A stretch of DNA of 64,000 nt. Origin: Streptomyces roseoverticillatus (GTDB lineage Bacteria; Actinomycetota; Actinomycetes; Streptomycetales; Streptomycetaceae). The DNA lies in the NCBI RefSeq assembly GCF_000719265.1, contig NZ_JOFL01000001.1, forward strand, positions 248,001 to 312,000. Direction: 5' to 3'. Shown in pieces: positions 18,140 through 26,895 of this stretch. The position numbers and the translations under genes are program-made. How positions within the stretch are numbered: position 1 is the first letter of the stretch; each line of letters begins with the position of its first letter. The notes beneath the pieces are model-generated. The model made no database searches, was not told where the DNA came from, and worked only from the letters and a program-made list of their open reading frames with translations.

Positions 18140-18876
18140 AGCGCCCTCCGCTGCAGCGAGGGCGCGGCGGCGCGCAGCGCGGACGCGGCCGCTCCGGACG
18201 GGCAGCCGTCCGGCCACGGCCCCGAGCGCCACGGATTCGCGCCCTCCCCCGGGACCGCGCAGTGGGCCGCGGCGCCGCGGCTCTCCGCGGTGCGGGCCAC
18301 CTCGGCCGCACCGCCGGGCGGGACGGCGTAGACGAGGTGGCAGAAGCGGGACGGCGGGTGGTCCGCGGTCCACGGCGGGACCGCGGCCTGCCGGTAGGCC
18401 TCCCACGTGCCCTCGAAGGTGACGAGGAGGTCGGCGATGCGGGCGTAGCCGGGGTCGGGGTGGGTGCCGGGGTTGAGGACGGCCGTCCCCGCGCCGAGCG
18501 CCTTGGCGAGCAGGACGAGCCGGCGGTAGTGGGGCAGCGGCGCGGCGTGCGCCGGGACCTGGTCGAGGAAGACGCCGTCGACGCCGTACCAGCGGCGGTG
18601 GCGGCGGATGTCGCCGACGACGGCGCGCGGCGCGCGGCGGCCGTAGCCGGTGTCGACGTAGCCGAGCAGCGGGACGCCCGCGCCGCGCAGGCGCTCCGCG
18701 GCGGCGTGGAAGGCGGGGTCGGGCCGCTGCCCGGGTCCGTCCGCGGCGTTGAGGACGACGCCGCGGAGCCGGGGCGCGGCCTCGGCCAGGGCGGCCCACG
18801 CCGCGGGGTCGACCGCGGGGTGGACGTAGAGCGGAACGAGCAGCCGCCCGCCCGGCGGCGGCCCCGGCGGGGTCAT
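18136..18876 (-). CDS. spherulation-specific family 4 protein (GH135/Sph3-like)
   Basis: This 246-residue protein matches the spherulin-4 family: LLVPLYVHP, VLNAADGPG, LLGYVDTGYGRR, YGVDGVFLDQVP and LLVTFEGTWEAY follow the usual order of a TIM barrel. In Aspergillus the homologue Sph3 (GH135) hydrolyses N-acetylgalactosamine polymers and is needed for galactosaminogalactan. Two oddities stand out. The FLD-Q sequence has Gln where I expect the Asp-Glu pair of Sph3, and no signal peptide is visible although fungal Sph3 acts extracellularly. The start is well fixed by a 4-bp overlap with the upstream gene. The downstream gene also overlaps by 4 bp. Confidence 0.88.
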   Translation of the reverse strand: MTPPGPPPGGRLLVPLYVHPAVDPAAWAALAEAAPRLRGVVLNAADGPGQRPDPAFHAAAERLRGAGVPLLGYVDTGYGRRAPRAVVGDIRRHRRWYGVDGVFLDQVPAHAAPLPHYRRLVLLAKALGAGTAVLNPGTHPDPGYARIADLLVTFEGTWEAYRQAAVPPWTADHPPSRFCHLVYAVPPGGAAEVARTAESRGAAAHCAVPGEGANPWRSGPWPDGCPSGAAASALRAAAPSLQRRAL

Positions 18877-19772
18877 CGTGCGCGCTCCTCGGGACGGTCA
18901 GCGACCTCGGCCCAGAGGTCGGCGAGGGAGGTGGCGAGGGAGCGGCGCGGCGACCAGTCCAGCGCCCCGCGGGCCAGGGTGACGTCGGCCTCCTGCCAGG
19001 GGACGGCGGCGGAACGGGAGGAGCCGGCGCCGTCCTCGTCGAGCCGGCCGCGGAACCCCGCCGCGGCGATCAGGGCCTCGGCGACGGCCCGGACGGGGCG
19101 GGCCGTGCCGCCGGCGATGTTGAGCACGGGCGGCAGCGACCCGGGCGCGGTGACGGCGAGCGCGACGGCGTCGGCCACGTCGCGGGCGTCGACGAAGTCG
19201 CGGTGGGCGGAGAGGTCGCCGACGCGGACCCGGCCGTCCCGCCCGGCCTCGCGGAGCAGCCCGGCGAGGCGGCCGGGCAGCGAGGCGGCGGGCGCGCCGG
19301 GCCCGACGGGGTTGAACACCCGCAGGACGGTGGCGTCGAGGCCCGAGCCGGTGACGGCGAGGGTGCCGGCCAGCTTGGCGGCACCGTAGAGGCCGGCGGG
19401 GCGGGCGGCGTCGGTCTCCGTGAGGGGACGGTCGGCCGGCCCGTACTCGGCGGCGGAGCCCAGGTGGACGAGGCGGGCCTTCGGTGCGGCCTCGGCGAGC
19501 GCCGCGCACAGGGCCGCGGGGCCCAGGGCGTTGACGCCGGTGAGGTCCACCGCGCTGCCGCCCACCGCGCCCGCGCAGTTGACGACGGCGTGGGGCGCGG
19601 CCTTGCGCAGCGCGGAGGCGAGCCGCACGGTGTCCCCGCGGGCCAGGTCGGCGGGGAGGTCCGCGCGGGGGGACCGCCCGGCGTGGAGCACCTGCGCGCC
19701 CGGGAGGGCGCGCAGGCGCTCGGCGGCGTGCCGGCCCAGAAAGCCGGTGCCGCCCAGGACGAGGATGCGCAT
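18873..19772 (-). CDS. NAD-dependent epimerase/dehydratase of the exopolysaccharide operon
   Basis: This 299-residue extended SDR has the Rossmann motif LGGTGFLGRH at the N terminus and an active-site YGAAK (YxxxK) with an upstream HLGSAAEYG serine region. HRDFVDARDVADAV and NIAGGTARPV are typical nucleotide-sugar epimerase segments. It probably converts a nucleotide sugar in the cytoplasm, possibly the 4-epimerisation that supplies UDP-Gal/GalNAc, as Uge3 does in the fungal pathway. The exact substrate cannot be read from sequence. It lies 9 bp after the nucleotidyltransferase gene and overlaps the spherulin-4 gene by 4 bp. Confidence 0.88.
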   Translation of the reverse strand: MRILVLGGTGFLGRHAAERLRALPGAQVLHAGRSPRADLPADLARGDTVRLASALRKAAPHAVVNCAGAVGGSAVDLTGVNALGPAALCAALAEAAPKARLVHLGSAAEYGPADRPLTETDAARPAGLYGAAKLAGTLAVTGSGLDATVLRVFNPVGPGAPAASLPGRLAGLLREAGRDGRVRVGDLSAHRDFVDARDVADAVALAVTAPGSLPPVLNIAGGTARPVRAVAEALIAAAGFRGRLDEDGAGSSRSAAVPWQEADVTLARGALDWSPRRSLATSLADLWAEVADRPEERAR

Positions 19773-19781
19773 GCCTGCCGT

Positions 19782-20495
19782 TCACACTCCCTTGATCAGC
19801 ATGTCGCGGTGCAGGGAGAACTCCCGGTTGGCGCGGTCGTAGTCGTCGGGCCGGCCGATGTCGAGCCAGTAGCCGTCGAACTCGTACGCGTGGGGCGGGG
19901 TCTGTGCCTGCAGCATGTCCAGCACCAGTTCGTCGAAGCCCAGCGGGAGGCCGGGGGTGTAGCGGGCGAGGGCGGCGCGCGAGACGCCGTAGACGCCCAT
20001 GGAGACGCGGTAGTCCATTCTGGGTTTCTCCGCGAAGCCGACGACTCTGCCGGAGTCGGTGGTCAGCACGCCGAAGTCGATGCTCACCTGGCGGGCGTAG
20101 GTCGCGATGGTCAGCGGGGCTCCGGATGCCACGTGCGTACGGTACACATCGCCGAAGTCCAGGTCGGTGAGGATGTCGCCGTTCATGGCGAGGAAGTGCT
20201 CGGGCAGCCGGTCGAGCATGGTGAGGAGGGGGCCCATGGTGCCCAGGGGGCTCTCCTCGGTGGCGTAGTCGACGCGTATGCCCCACTGGGAGCCGTCGCC
20301 GACGTAAGCGCGGATGATGTGGCCGAGGTGGCCGATGGCGAGGGTGCAGCTGGTGAAGCCCGCGTTGACGAGCTGGCGCATCACGATCTCCAGGATCGCG
20401 TGCTCCTCTCCGATGGGGACCAGCGGCTTGGGCAGGGCGGTGGTGTAGGGGCGCAGCCGGACGCCTTTGCCTCCGGCGAGAATGACGACATGCAT
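19782..20495 (-). CDS. sugar-1-phosphate nucleotidyltransferase
   Basis: This 237-residue enzyme opens with LAGGKGVRLRPYTTALPKP, the nucleotide-binding signature of the NTP_transferase family. MNGDILTDLDF carries the metal-binding Asp, and GFAEKP and DGYWLDIGRPDDY follow in the usual places. It is the short form without a C-terminal hexapeptide domain, like mannose-1-phosphate guanylyltransferases and glucose-1-phosphate thymidylyl/cytidylyltransferases. It should activate a sugar phosphate for the neighbouring dehydratase or epimerase. The base used (U, dT, G or C) is not decidable here. Confidence 0.88.
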   Translation of the reverse strand: MHVVILAGGKGVRLRPYTTALPKPLVPIGEEHAILEIVMRQLVNAGFTSCTLAIGHLGHIIRAYVGDGSQWGIRVDYATEESPLGTMGPLLTMLDRLPEHFLAMNGDILTDLDFGDVYRTHVASGAPLTIATYARQVSIDFGVLTTDSGRVVGFAEKPRMDYRVSMGVYGVSRAALARYTPGLPLGFDELVLDMLQAQTPPHAYEFDGYWLDIGRPDDYDRANREFSLHRDMLIKGV

Positions 20496-20554
20496 GGGTG
20501 CTGTTCCTCTCTGCGTGGGTGACGCCGGGACGGGCGGCGAGCGGTGCCGCCGCG

Positions 20555-21556
20555 TCAGACGTTGTAGATGCCGGCCTTGTACCGTGCGAGGTTCAGCGGG
20601 TCGCGGAAGAAGGCGACCGTGCGGGCGAGGCCCTCCTCCAGGGTGTGGGCGGGGGCCCAGCCGGTGGCGGTGCGCAGCCGGGTCGCGTCGCAGACCAGGC
20701 GCATGACCTCGGAGGCGGCGGGCCGGATGCGCTCCTCGTCGGCGCGGACCTCCAGCTCGGTGTCCATGATCTTGCCGATGAGGGTGACGAGGTCGCCGAC
20801 CGAGATCTCCTCGCCGGTACCGGCGTTGAAGGTGCGTCCGACGACGTCGGCGGCGGGTGCGGTGCCGACGGCGAGGAAGGCGGCGACGGTGTCCTTCACG
20901 TAGCTGAAGTCACGGGTGGGTCGCAGGTCGCCGAGGGTGATGGTGCGCTCCCCGGCGGCCACCTGGCCGATGACGGTGGGGATGACGGCCCGCATGGACT
21001 GGCGCGGCCCGAAGGTGTTGAAGGGGCGCAGGGTGACGACGGGGAGCTCGAAGCTGGCGTGGTAGCTGTCGGCGAGGCGGTCGCCGCCGGCCTTGGAGGC
21101 GGCGTACGGCGACTGGGTGTTGATGGGGTGGTCCTCGCTGATGGGCACGGTCTGCGCGGTGCCGTAGGTCTCGCTGGTGGAGGTGTGGACCAGGCGCGGG
21201 ATGCCGAGGTGGCGCACGGCTTCGAGCACGTTGAGGGTGCCGGTGACGTTGGTCTCCACGTAGCTGTGCGGCGCGCGGTACGAGTAGGGGATCGCGATGA
21301 GGGCGGCCAGGTGGTAGACGGCCTCCGTGCCGGCGACGAGGCCCTGGACGGAGCCGGGGTCGCGCACGTCGCCGAGGACGACGTCCACGTTGTCCATCAC
21401 CTCGTCGGGGACGGTCTCCAGCCACCCGTAGGAGGAGAAGGAGTTGTACTGCACCATCGCGCGGACCCGGTGGCCGGCGGCGACGAGCGCTTCCACCAGG
21501 TGCGAGCCGATGAATCCTTCCGCGCCGGTGACGGCGACGGGTGCGGGTGCGGACAT
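20555..21556 (-). CDS. LegB-like NAD-dependent 4,6-dehydratase (extended SDR)
   Basis: The ATG at 21556 follows AAGGGAG, giving 333 residues. TGAEGFIGSHL is the NAD-binding motif and YAASK the catalytic YxxxK. The stretches MVQYNSFSSYGWL, APHSYVETNVTGTLNVLEA and LRPFNTFGPRQSMRAVIPT resemble the LegB/EDH_00030 subgroup, whose best-known member dehydrates a nucleotide-activated GlcNAc. This suggests that the polymer contains, or once contained, a modified amino sugar rather than plain GalNAc alone. The gene sits 89 bp after the membrane-protein gene and 59 bp before the nucleotidyltransferase gene. Confidence 0.88.
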   Translation of the reverse strand: MSAPAPVAVTGAEGFIGSHLVEALVAAGHRVRAMVQYNSFSSYGWLETVPDEVMDNVDVVLGDVRDPGSVQGLVAGTEAVYHLAALIAIPYSYRAPHSYVETNVTGTLNVLEAVRHLGIPRLVHTSTSETYGTAQTVPISEDHPINTQSPYAASKAGGDRLADSYHASFELPVVTLRPFNTFGPRQSMRAVIPTVIGQVAAGERTITLGDLRPTRDFSYVKDTVAAFLAVGTAPAADVVGRTFNAGTGEEISVGDLVTLIGKIMDTELEVRADEERIRPAASEVMRLVCDATRLRTATGWAPAHTLEEGLARTVAFFRDPLNLARYKAGIYNV

Positions 21557-21645
21557 GACGGTGTCTCCCTTGCGTGGGCGGAACGCGGCGGGTGCCGCGG
21601 CGGAGCGGGGACGTGCCGAGAGCAGCGGTCGGAGCGGACGGTGCG

Positions 21646-23103
21646 TCAGCGGTGCGTGGTGATCCGGCTGAGCAGGGCGGTGGCGGCGGCGAGCAGGCAC
21701 GCTGCCGCCGCCGTGCAGACGGCGAGCTGGGTGGCGACGGGTGCGGACAGCCGCAGGGCGAGCGCGGCCGCTTCGGCGCCGGCCGCGCCGAGGCAGAGCA
21801 GGGCCGGGGTCCAGGCGACGCCGAAGGCCTGGAGGAGCAGTCCGGTCCACAGGACGGCGCCGAGGGCGAGCAGGGCGGCCGTGCGGGCGGCGGTGACCGG
21901 CGGGCCGTCGGGCCACAGGGCGCCGGTGGCCAGGCCGAGCACCGCGAGCGCCGCGAGATAGACGGCGACGCACAGGGCCAGGATGCGGGCCGCGCCGAAT
22001 TTCAGCCCGGCGGTGGTGGTGGAGCGGGCGAGGGCCGCGAGGGCGGTACCGCGGCAGCGGTAGAGCAGCCATTCCGCGACGCCCATGCTGAGGGTGAGCG
22101 CGATGACGGCGGCTCCGGCGGTGGTCGCGCCGGGAGTGCGGCGCAGGACGTCGCCGAGGGCGGCGATGGTCGTCAGCACGCCGCAGCCCAGGCCGAACAG
22201 GCCGTACGGGACGGAGGCGAGCGGCGACAGGGCGGGCTGTTCGGGTGGTTCGCCCTCCCGGCGGGCGCGCAGGATCTCGTACGCGGCCGTGCCGAGCACG
22301 CCGCCCGCGGTGGCGAGGAGCAGGCCGGTGCGGACGGCTTCGGGCGGCTGGACGACGAGGAGCGCCGCTCCCCCGGCGGCGGTGGGCGCCAGCGTGAGGA
22401 GGAGCAGCCGCTCCCGGCCGAGGACCAGCAGCACCGTGGCCGCGGCGAGGTAGAGCGCCTGGCCCGCCGCGAAGGCGGTGACCCCGGCCAGGCCGGGCAG
22501 GGCCGCGGCCGCCCCCGCGGCCAGGAGGGCGCCGAGCGGGGCGCCCCACTGCAGGCAGCGGGCCGCCGCGGTGCGGCCGCCCGTCGCCAGCCGCAGGTAG
22601 GCGCGGTGGGCGAGGGCCTGGTTCCACGCCCAGGCCACGAGGGCGGAGAGGACGAGCCCGGCGGTGCCCTGCGGCAGGCCGTAGCCGTCGCGGCCGCCGG
22701 CCATGAGGGGTGCGGCCAGCGAGTAGCCGAAGCCGGGCAGGGTGAAGACCAGGGCCCGCAGGACGAACCGGCCCGGGCTCACCCTCCAGGGGTCCGGGCG
22801 GGGCCCGGGCTCGGGGTGGCTGCGGGGGACGCGTGCGTACAGCTCCGCGGCGAGCTCGAAGGCGTCGGCGCGGCCGTAGCGTTCGGTGATCTGCTCGCCC
22901 GTGAGGCCGTCGGCCTCCAGGACGGCCGCGATCTCGTCGGGGTGGACGGCCGCGGCGCACACCTCGGCCAGTTCTTCGGCGAGCGCGTCGACGGGGTCGG
23001 CCGCCCAGCGGGGCCGCGGCCGGGACCGCACCGCTGCCGGTGCGGCCGCCAGGTCGTGGGCGGGCTCGGGCTCGTCGGGCACGAGGCGCAGTAAGCCGCT
23101 CAT
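21646..23103 (-). CDS. 12-helix membrane protein of the exopolysaccharide operon (candidate exporter/synthase subunit)
   Basis: This 485-residue protein has a cytoplasmic N terminus of about 110 residues (with HPDEIAAVLEADGLTGEQ and RYGRADAFELAAELY) followed by about twelve hydrophobic helices. I do not recognise a named family. Its start overlaps the stop of the PelF-like gene by 4 bp, implying coupled synthesis. In the pel system the cytoplasmic glycosyltransferase PelF works with PelG, a 12-helix export protein, so this protein occupies the PelG position in gene order and topology. Homology to PelG is not evident by eye. The role as export channel is inference. Confidence 0.8.
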   Translation of the reverse strand: MSGLLRLVPDEPEPAHDLAAAPAAVRSRPRPRWAADPVDALAEELAEVCAAAVHPDEIAAVLEADGLTGEQITERYGRADAFELAAELYARVPRSHPEPGPRPDPWRVSPGRFVLRALVFTLPGFGYSLAAPLMAGGRDGYGLPQGTAGLVLSALVAWAWNQALAHRAYLRLATGGRTAAARCLQWGAPLGALLAAGAAAALPGLAGVTAFAAGQALYLAAATVLLVLGRERLLLLTLAPTAAGGAALLVVQPPEAVRTGLLLATAGGVLGTAAYEILRARREGEPPEQPALSPLASVPYGLFGLGCGVLTTIAALGDVLRRTPGATTAGAAVIALTLSMGVAEWLLYRCRGTALAALARSTTTAGLKFGAARILALCVAVYLAALAVLGLATGALWPDGPPVTAARTAALLALGAVLWTGLLLQAFGVAWTPALLCLGAAGAEAAALALRLSAPVATQLAVCTAAAACLLAAATALLSRITTHR

Positions 23104-24650
23104 CCCGCACCGCCCGCGGCCATGGCCATGACGGGTCTCTCGGCGTCCGCGGCGGCCCGGGCGGGCCGGGCCGGTGTGCGCCGGGGACGCTCGAAGGGTT
23201 CGGGCCGGCGGGTGCCGGCGAGGTCGTGGTAGATGTCGCGGAAGGCGTCGATGGTCTGCCGGAGGGTGAACTGCTCGATCACCCGGAGGCGGGCCCGCTC
23301 CCCCATGCCGGCGCGCAGCGCGGGGTCGTGCAGGAGTTTCAGGGCGGCCCGGGCCATGGCCTCGGGGTCACGGGGCGGTACGACGAGGCCGGTGTCGCCG
23401 ACGGCTTCGCTGACGCCGCCGACGTCCGTGGAGACGGTGGCCCGGCCGCACGACATGGCCTCGATGAGGGTGAAGGGGAATCCTTCGCTGATGCTGGAGA
23501 GCATCACCACGTTGCCGGCGGCGTAGGCGTCGCGGATGTCGTCGACGCGTCCCTCGAAGACGACGGCCTCGCCGACGCCGAGCTCGGCGGCGAGCTTCTC
23601 GCAGGCGGTGCGGTAGCCCTCGCCGCCGCGCGGGGTACCGCCGAAGAGCCGCAGGCGGGCCTCGGGTATCTCCTCGCGGACGAGGGCGAAGGCGCGGATC
23701 AGCGTCTCCAGGCCCTTGATGGGGTCGACGCGCCCGGCCCAGCTGAGCGTCGGGTGCTCCGGCTCGGGCCCGGCGGGCGGGAACGCCGCCGGGTCGACTC
23801 CGTTGTAGACGGTGCGGATGCGGTCCGGCGGGGTGCCGCCGTGCTCCTCCCAGCGCCGGTTGTAGCGGTTGCCGGGGGTGACCAGGGAGGCGCGCCGGTA
23901 GCTCTCGGCGGCGAGCAGCCGGAACAGGCCCAGCATGAGGGCCTTGACGGGCCACCGGTAGGGCTCGGCGCGGAAGCTCAGGTAGCGCTCGCGGAGGTAG
24001 ATGCCGTGCTCGGTGAGGAGGAAGGGGGTGCCGTGCCGGTGGTGGGCGAGCAGGCCGGGCAGCGTGGCCAGCCCTCCGCTGACGGCGTGGGTGACGCCTT
24101 CGGCCGGCGGGGTCGCCGCGAGCGGGCGCAGCGCGTGCTCCAGCAGGTCGGTGGCGAGCAGCGCGTCGTGCAGGGTGGGGCGGGCGGCGGCGGTGTGCAG
24201 GTGCGGGCGGTTCCAGACGCGGACGAGGGTGCGGGCCGCGGCCTCCCCGCGCAGGGCGGCCGAGAGGGTGCCGGAGGCGGCGTGGTCGGCCAGGCGGTAG
24301 AAGGTGCGGGCGAAGTGCTGTTCCTGGCCGGGGTCCAGGAGGGACAGCAGGAACTGTTCGTAGGCGGTGAGGAAGGAGCGCAGGCCCCGGCCGCGCGGTG
24401 CGCGCCCGGGGGGCGGCGGTCCCCACAGGGGATGGCTCTCCACCTCCCTGACGTGGCGCGGCAGTTCCCAGGCGAGCGGTTCGCGGCCGGTGCCTGTCAC
24501 CGCTATCACCCGGAATTCGACGTCGGGCATGCCCTGGACGAGCTGGTCGCACCACACGCTCACTCCGCCATGGCTGTGCGGGTACGTTCCTTCGGTGAGC
24601 AGCGTCACCGAGGGAGTGTCGGATGCCGTTTCGGCAGGCGGTCCGTGCAT
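23100..24650 (-). CDS. PelF-like glycosyltransferase (DUF3492 plus GT4)
   Basis: The ATG at 24650, with GGAGAG 11 bases upstream, gives 516 residues. The N terminus VTLLTEGTYPHSHGGVSVWC is the hallmark of the PelF group (DUF3492). The C-terminal half is a GT4 domain with LSWAGRVDPIKGLETLI and the EGFPFTLIE nucleotide-sugar-binding motif. PelF uses a UDP-hexose to build the Pel polymer in the cytoplasm; the Aspergillus synthase Gtb3 also has a related domain. The last 45 residues are Pro/Arg/Ala-rich. The stop overlaps the start of the 12-helix protein by 4 bp. An earlier in-frame ATG at 24698 lacks a ribosome-binding site. Confidence 0.9.
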   Translation of the reverse strand: MHGPPAETASDTPSVTLLTEGTYPHSHGGVSVWCDQLVQGMPDVEFRVIAVTGTGREPLAWELPRHVREVESHPLWGPPPPGRAPRGRGLRSFLTAYEQFLLSLLDPGQEQHFARTFYRLADHAASGTLSAALRGEAAARTLVRVWNRPHLHTAAARPTLHDALLATDLLEHALRPLAATPPAEGVTHAVSGGLATLPGLLAHHRHGTPFLLTEHGIYLRERYLSFRAEPYRWPVKALMLGLFRLLAAESYRRASLVTPGNRYNRRWEEHGGTPPDRIRTVYNGVDPAAFPPAGPEPEHPTLSWAGRVDPIKGLETLIRAFALVREEIPEARLRLFGGTPRGGEGYRTACEKLAAELGVGEAVVFEGRVDDIRDAYAAGNVVMLSSISEGFPFTLIEAMSCGRATVSTDVGGVSEAVGDTGLVVPPRDPEAMARAALKLLHDPALRAGMGERARLRVIEQFTLRQTIDAFRDIYHDLAGTRRPEPFERPRRTPARPARAAADAERPVMAMAAGGAG

Positions 24651-24717
24651 AGAACTCGGTTCTCTCCAGTGTCGGCGGTGCATGGGGTGGTGCGGCACGG
24701 AGTGATGGCGGGCCGGG

Positions 24718-26895
24718 TCAGCGCCGGGTGGCGTCCCCGGGGCCGTACGGAACGCGGCCGGTGACGCCCTCGGGCACCGGGAGTGCGGTGCGGGCCGGGG
24801 GCTGTACGCGCGCGGTGGCGGAGGTCAGCGCACGGGCGGCCGGGGTGGCGCTTGCGGGCAGGGTGAGGTCGAGCCGGGTCTGGCCGGCGGCGGGGGCGGC
24901 CCAGCCGGAGCGCAGGCCGGCGTAGGCGTCGCCGAAGACGGTGTTGGTGTCGTTGCGGACGGTGCCGCCGGGCAGGGTGGCGGTGATCTGCGTGCCGGCG
25001 GGTGCGGTGACGGTGACGGCGCTGCCGATGCGGTAGGCGGTGACCTTGCCGGCGGCGAGCGCGGCGCTCCAGGCGGCCCGCTTGCTCATCTCGCCGCCGA
25101 TGTCGCGCATGCGGAGGTTGACCAGCGGGGTGTTGTCGGCGTAGAGGCCGGAGTAGTCGCCGAGGACCTTCTCCAGGACCTTGTAGCCGATGCGCTCCTC
25201 GGCGAGGTTGGACTGGTGCATGAAGTGCGGCCGCGGGTCGTTGGCCAGGACGTGGCCCATGGCGATGCGGGATTCCAGGGGCACGATGTACGACGAGAAA
25301 CCGGTCTTGACGTCCAGCGGGGCCTTCAGGCAGGTGGTCGTGGAGGAGTTCTCGCAGATGCCGCTGCCGCCGTCGGCCTTCTTCGTGTACAGCCAGTTGT
25401 ACTCGTCGGTCTGCTCGGTGGCCTTGCCGACGTTGTAGTAGACGTTCATCGGGTAGCGCGGCACGGTGAGCGCGGGGCCGGCCTGGCGCTGCCCGGGCTC
25501 GCGCGAGTTGTCGCTGGCGATCCAGCCGACGCCGTACTGGGTGAGGGACGGGGCGAGTTCGGGGTTGTCCTGGGGCTGCTGGGGCGTGGTCTTCAGGCCG
25601 GAGTGCTCGCCGGTCACCAGCTCGTCCTTGTCGAGGCCGAGGCCCTGGCGCGCCGCCCAGTTCAGGTTGTTGCCGATCTCGCCGCCGATGGTCGCGCGGC
25701 TGACCCAGCGCACGTTGCCGAAGAGGTCGGTGGCGCACTTCCAGGGGACGACGGTGGTGTTCTGCACGCAGCCCAGGAAGGCGTGGGTGTAGGTGTGGTT
25801 GATCCAGCGGAAGGACTTCTGGTCGGTGCGCAGCTGGTCGAGCAGCGGGTCGTACGTCCCGCCGTGCTCCGCCTTGAACTCCTCGCTGCCCACCCCGTTG
25901 TAGGCCAGGTCGAGCGGGAGGTTGTGGCTCTGCGACCACTGCTTGGCGTACTGGGCGTCGGCCGCCGTCATCCGGATCGGCGGGCTGTCGGGGCTGGGGT
26001 TGCCGGGGCAGTCGACGTCGCCGGGGGTGCACTTGCGCTTGGTGTCCCAGCGGTCGTCGGAGGCGAAGACGTCGTCGGCGTGCACGCCGAAGTAGTTGCG
26101 GGAGGCGCCCAGGTGGACGCCCTGGGTCAGCCACTCCACGATGCCGCGGGAGACCAGCCGGAACTGGCTCTGGTACTGGTTGGCGATGAAGGTGACGACC
26201 AGTTCGCTGCGGCCGTCGTGGGTGTACTGGCCGATCAGCGAGCCGCGCGCGGTGCTGCCGGGGACGGGCGCGTCGAGGTAGCTGGTGTAGGCGGCGCCCG
26301 GCTCCTGCTGCGCGAGGGGCGCGGCAAGGTAACCGTAGCTCTCGTTGACGGAGGCGTCGTTGTCCTCGAAGGGAACGTTTTTCTTGAGGTAGCCGAAGGG
26401 GCCCGTGGCGCCGCCCGCGGTCACCTGTGCGGTCTTGCCGTCCATGGGACCGCTGTACCCTCCCCCGTCCTGGGGGCTGTTGAGCCCGACCTTGGGGCTC
26501 GCGTACGTGTAGGCGTCGACCTGACGTATGCCGAAGCGCTTCTCGTACGTGGCGAGGGCGGCCATCTCCGGCGAGTCCGCGCCGAAGGGGTTCTCGTTCG
26601 GCAGCACGACGCCCTGGAATCTGGCGCGGGGTCTGCCGTCGACGGTGTCGCTGAGGAACGCCTCGTCGATGCGCTGCCGGTTGCTGCTGGTCAGGTCCAC
26701 CTTGGTGTACGGCGTGCCGGCGCCGTCGAGCTCGGCGCGCAGCGCCTCCGTGGCGGGCCCGCCGTCGTCCACGACGAGGACCTGCAGGTCGATCCTCGGC
26801 GCCGGGCCGGCGGCTTGGGCGCCGCCGGCCGGAGCGGCGACGGCGAGCAGAGCGGCCGCGGACAGCACCGCGGCAAGACGGGTCGGACGACCCAT
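24718..26895 (-). CDS. secreted Agd3-like (CE18-type) exopolysaccharide deacetylase
   Basis: The ATG at 26895 follows GGGGGGAGA, giving 725 residues with a signal peptide (about 1-29). An N-terminal domain of about 240 residues precedes the deacetylase domain, which carries FGVHADDVF (Asp284-Asp285) and INHTYTH (His367, His371). These are the Asp and His-xxx-His metal ligands of the NodB-like fold. The organisation matches Aspergillus Agd3, which deacetylates galactosaminogalactan and defines family CE18. The product should remove N-acetyl groups outside the cell, making the polymer cationic and adhesive. It is the first gene of the operon, 67 bp ahead of the glycosyltransferase gene. The family call is from remembered motifs. 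Confidence 0.85.
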   Translation of the reverse strand: MGRPTRLAAVLSAAALLAVAAPAGGAQAAGPAPRIDLQVLVVDDGGPATEALRAELDGAGTPYTKVDLTSSNRQRIDEAFLSDTVDGRPRARFQGVVLPNENPFGADSPEMAALATYEKRFGIRQVDAYTYASPKVGLNSPQDGGGYSGPMDGKTAQVTAGGATGPFGYLKKNVPFEDNDASVNESYGYLAAPLAQQEPGAAYTSYLDAPVPGSTARGSLIGQYTHDGRSELVVTFIANQYQSQFRLVSRGIVEWLTQGVHLGASRNYFGVHADDVFASDDRWDTKRKCTPGDVDCPGNPSPDSPPIRMTAADAQYAKQWSQSHNLPLDLAYNGVGSEEFKAEHGGTYDPLLDQLRTDQKSFRWINHTYTHAFLGCVQNTTVVPWKCATDLFGNVRWVSRATIGGEIGNNLNWAARQGLGLDKDELVTGEHSGLKTTPQQPQDNPELAPSLTQYGVGWIASDNSREPGQRQAGPALTVPRYPMNVYYNVGKATEQTDEYNWLYTKKADGGSGICENSSTTTCLKAPLDVKTGFSSYIVPLESRIAMGHVLANDPRPHFMHQSNLAEERIGYKVLEKVLGDYSGLYADNTPLVNLRMRDIGGEMSKRAAWSAALAAGKVTAYRIGSAVTVTAPAGTQITATLPGGTVRNDTNTVFGDAYAGLRSGWAAPAAGQTRLDLTLPASATPAARALTSATARVQPPARTALPVPEGVTGRVPYGPGDATRR

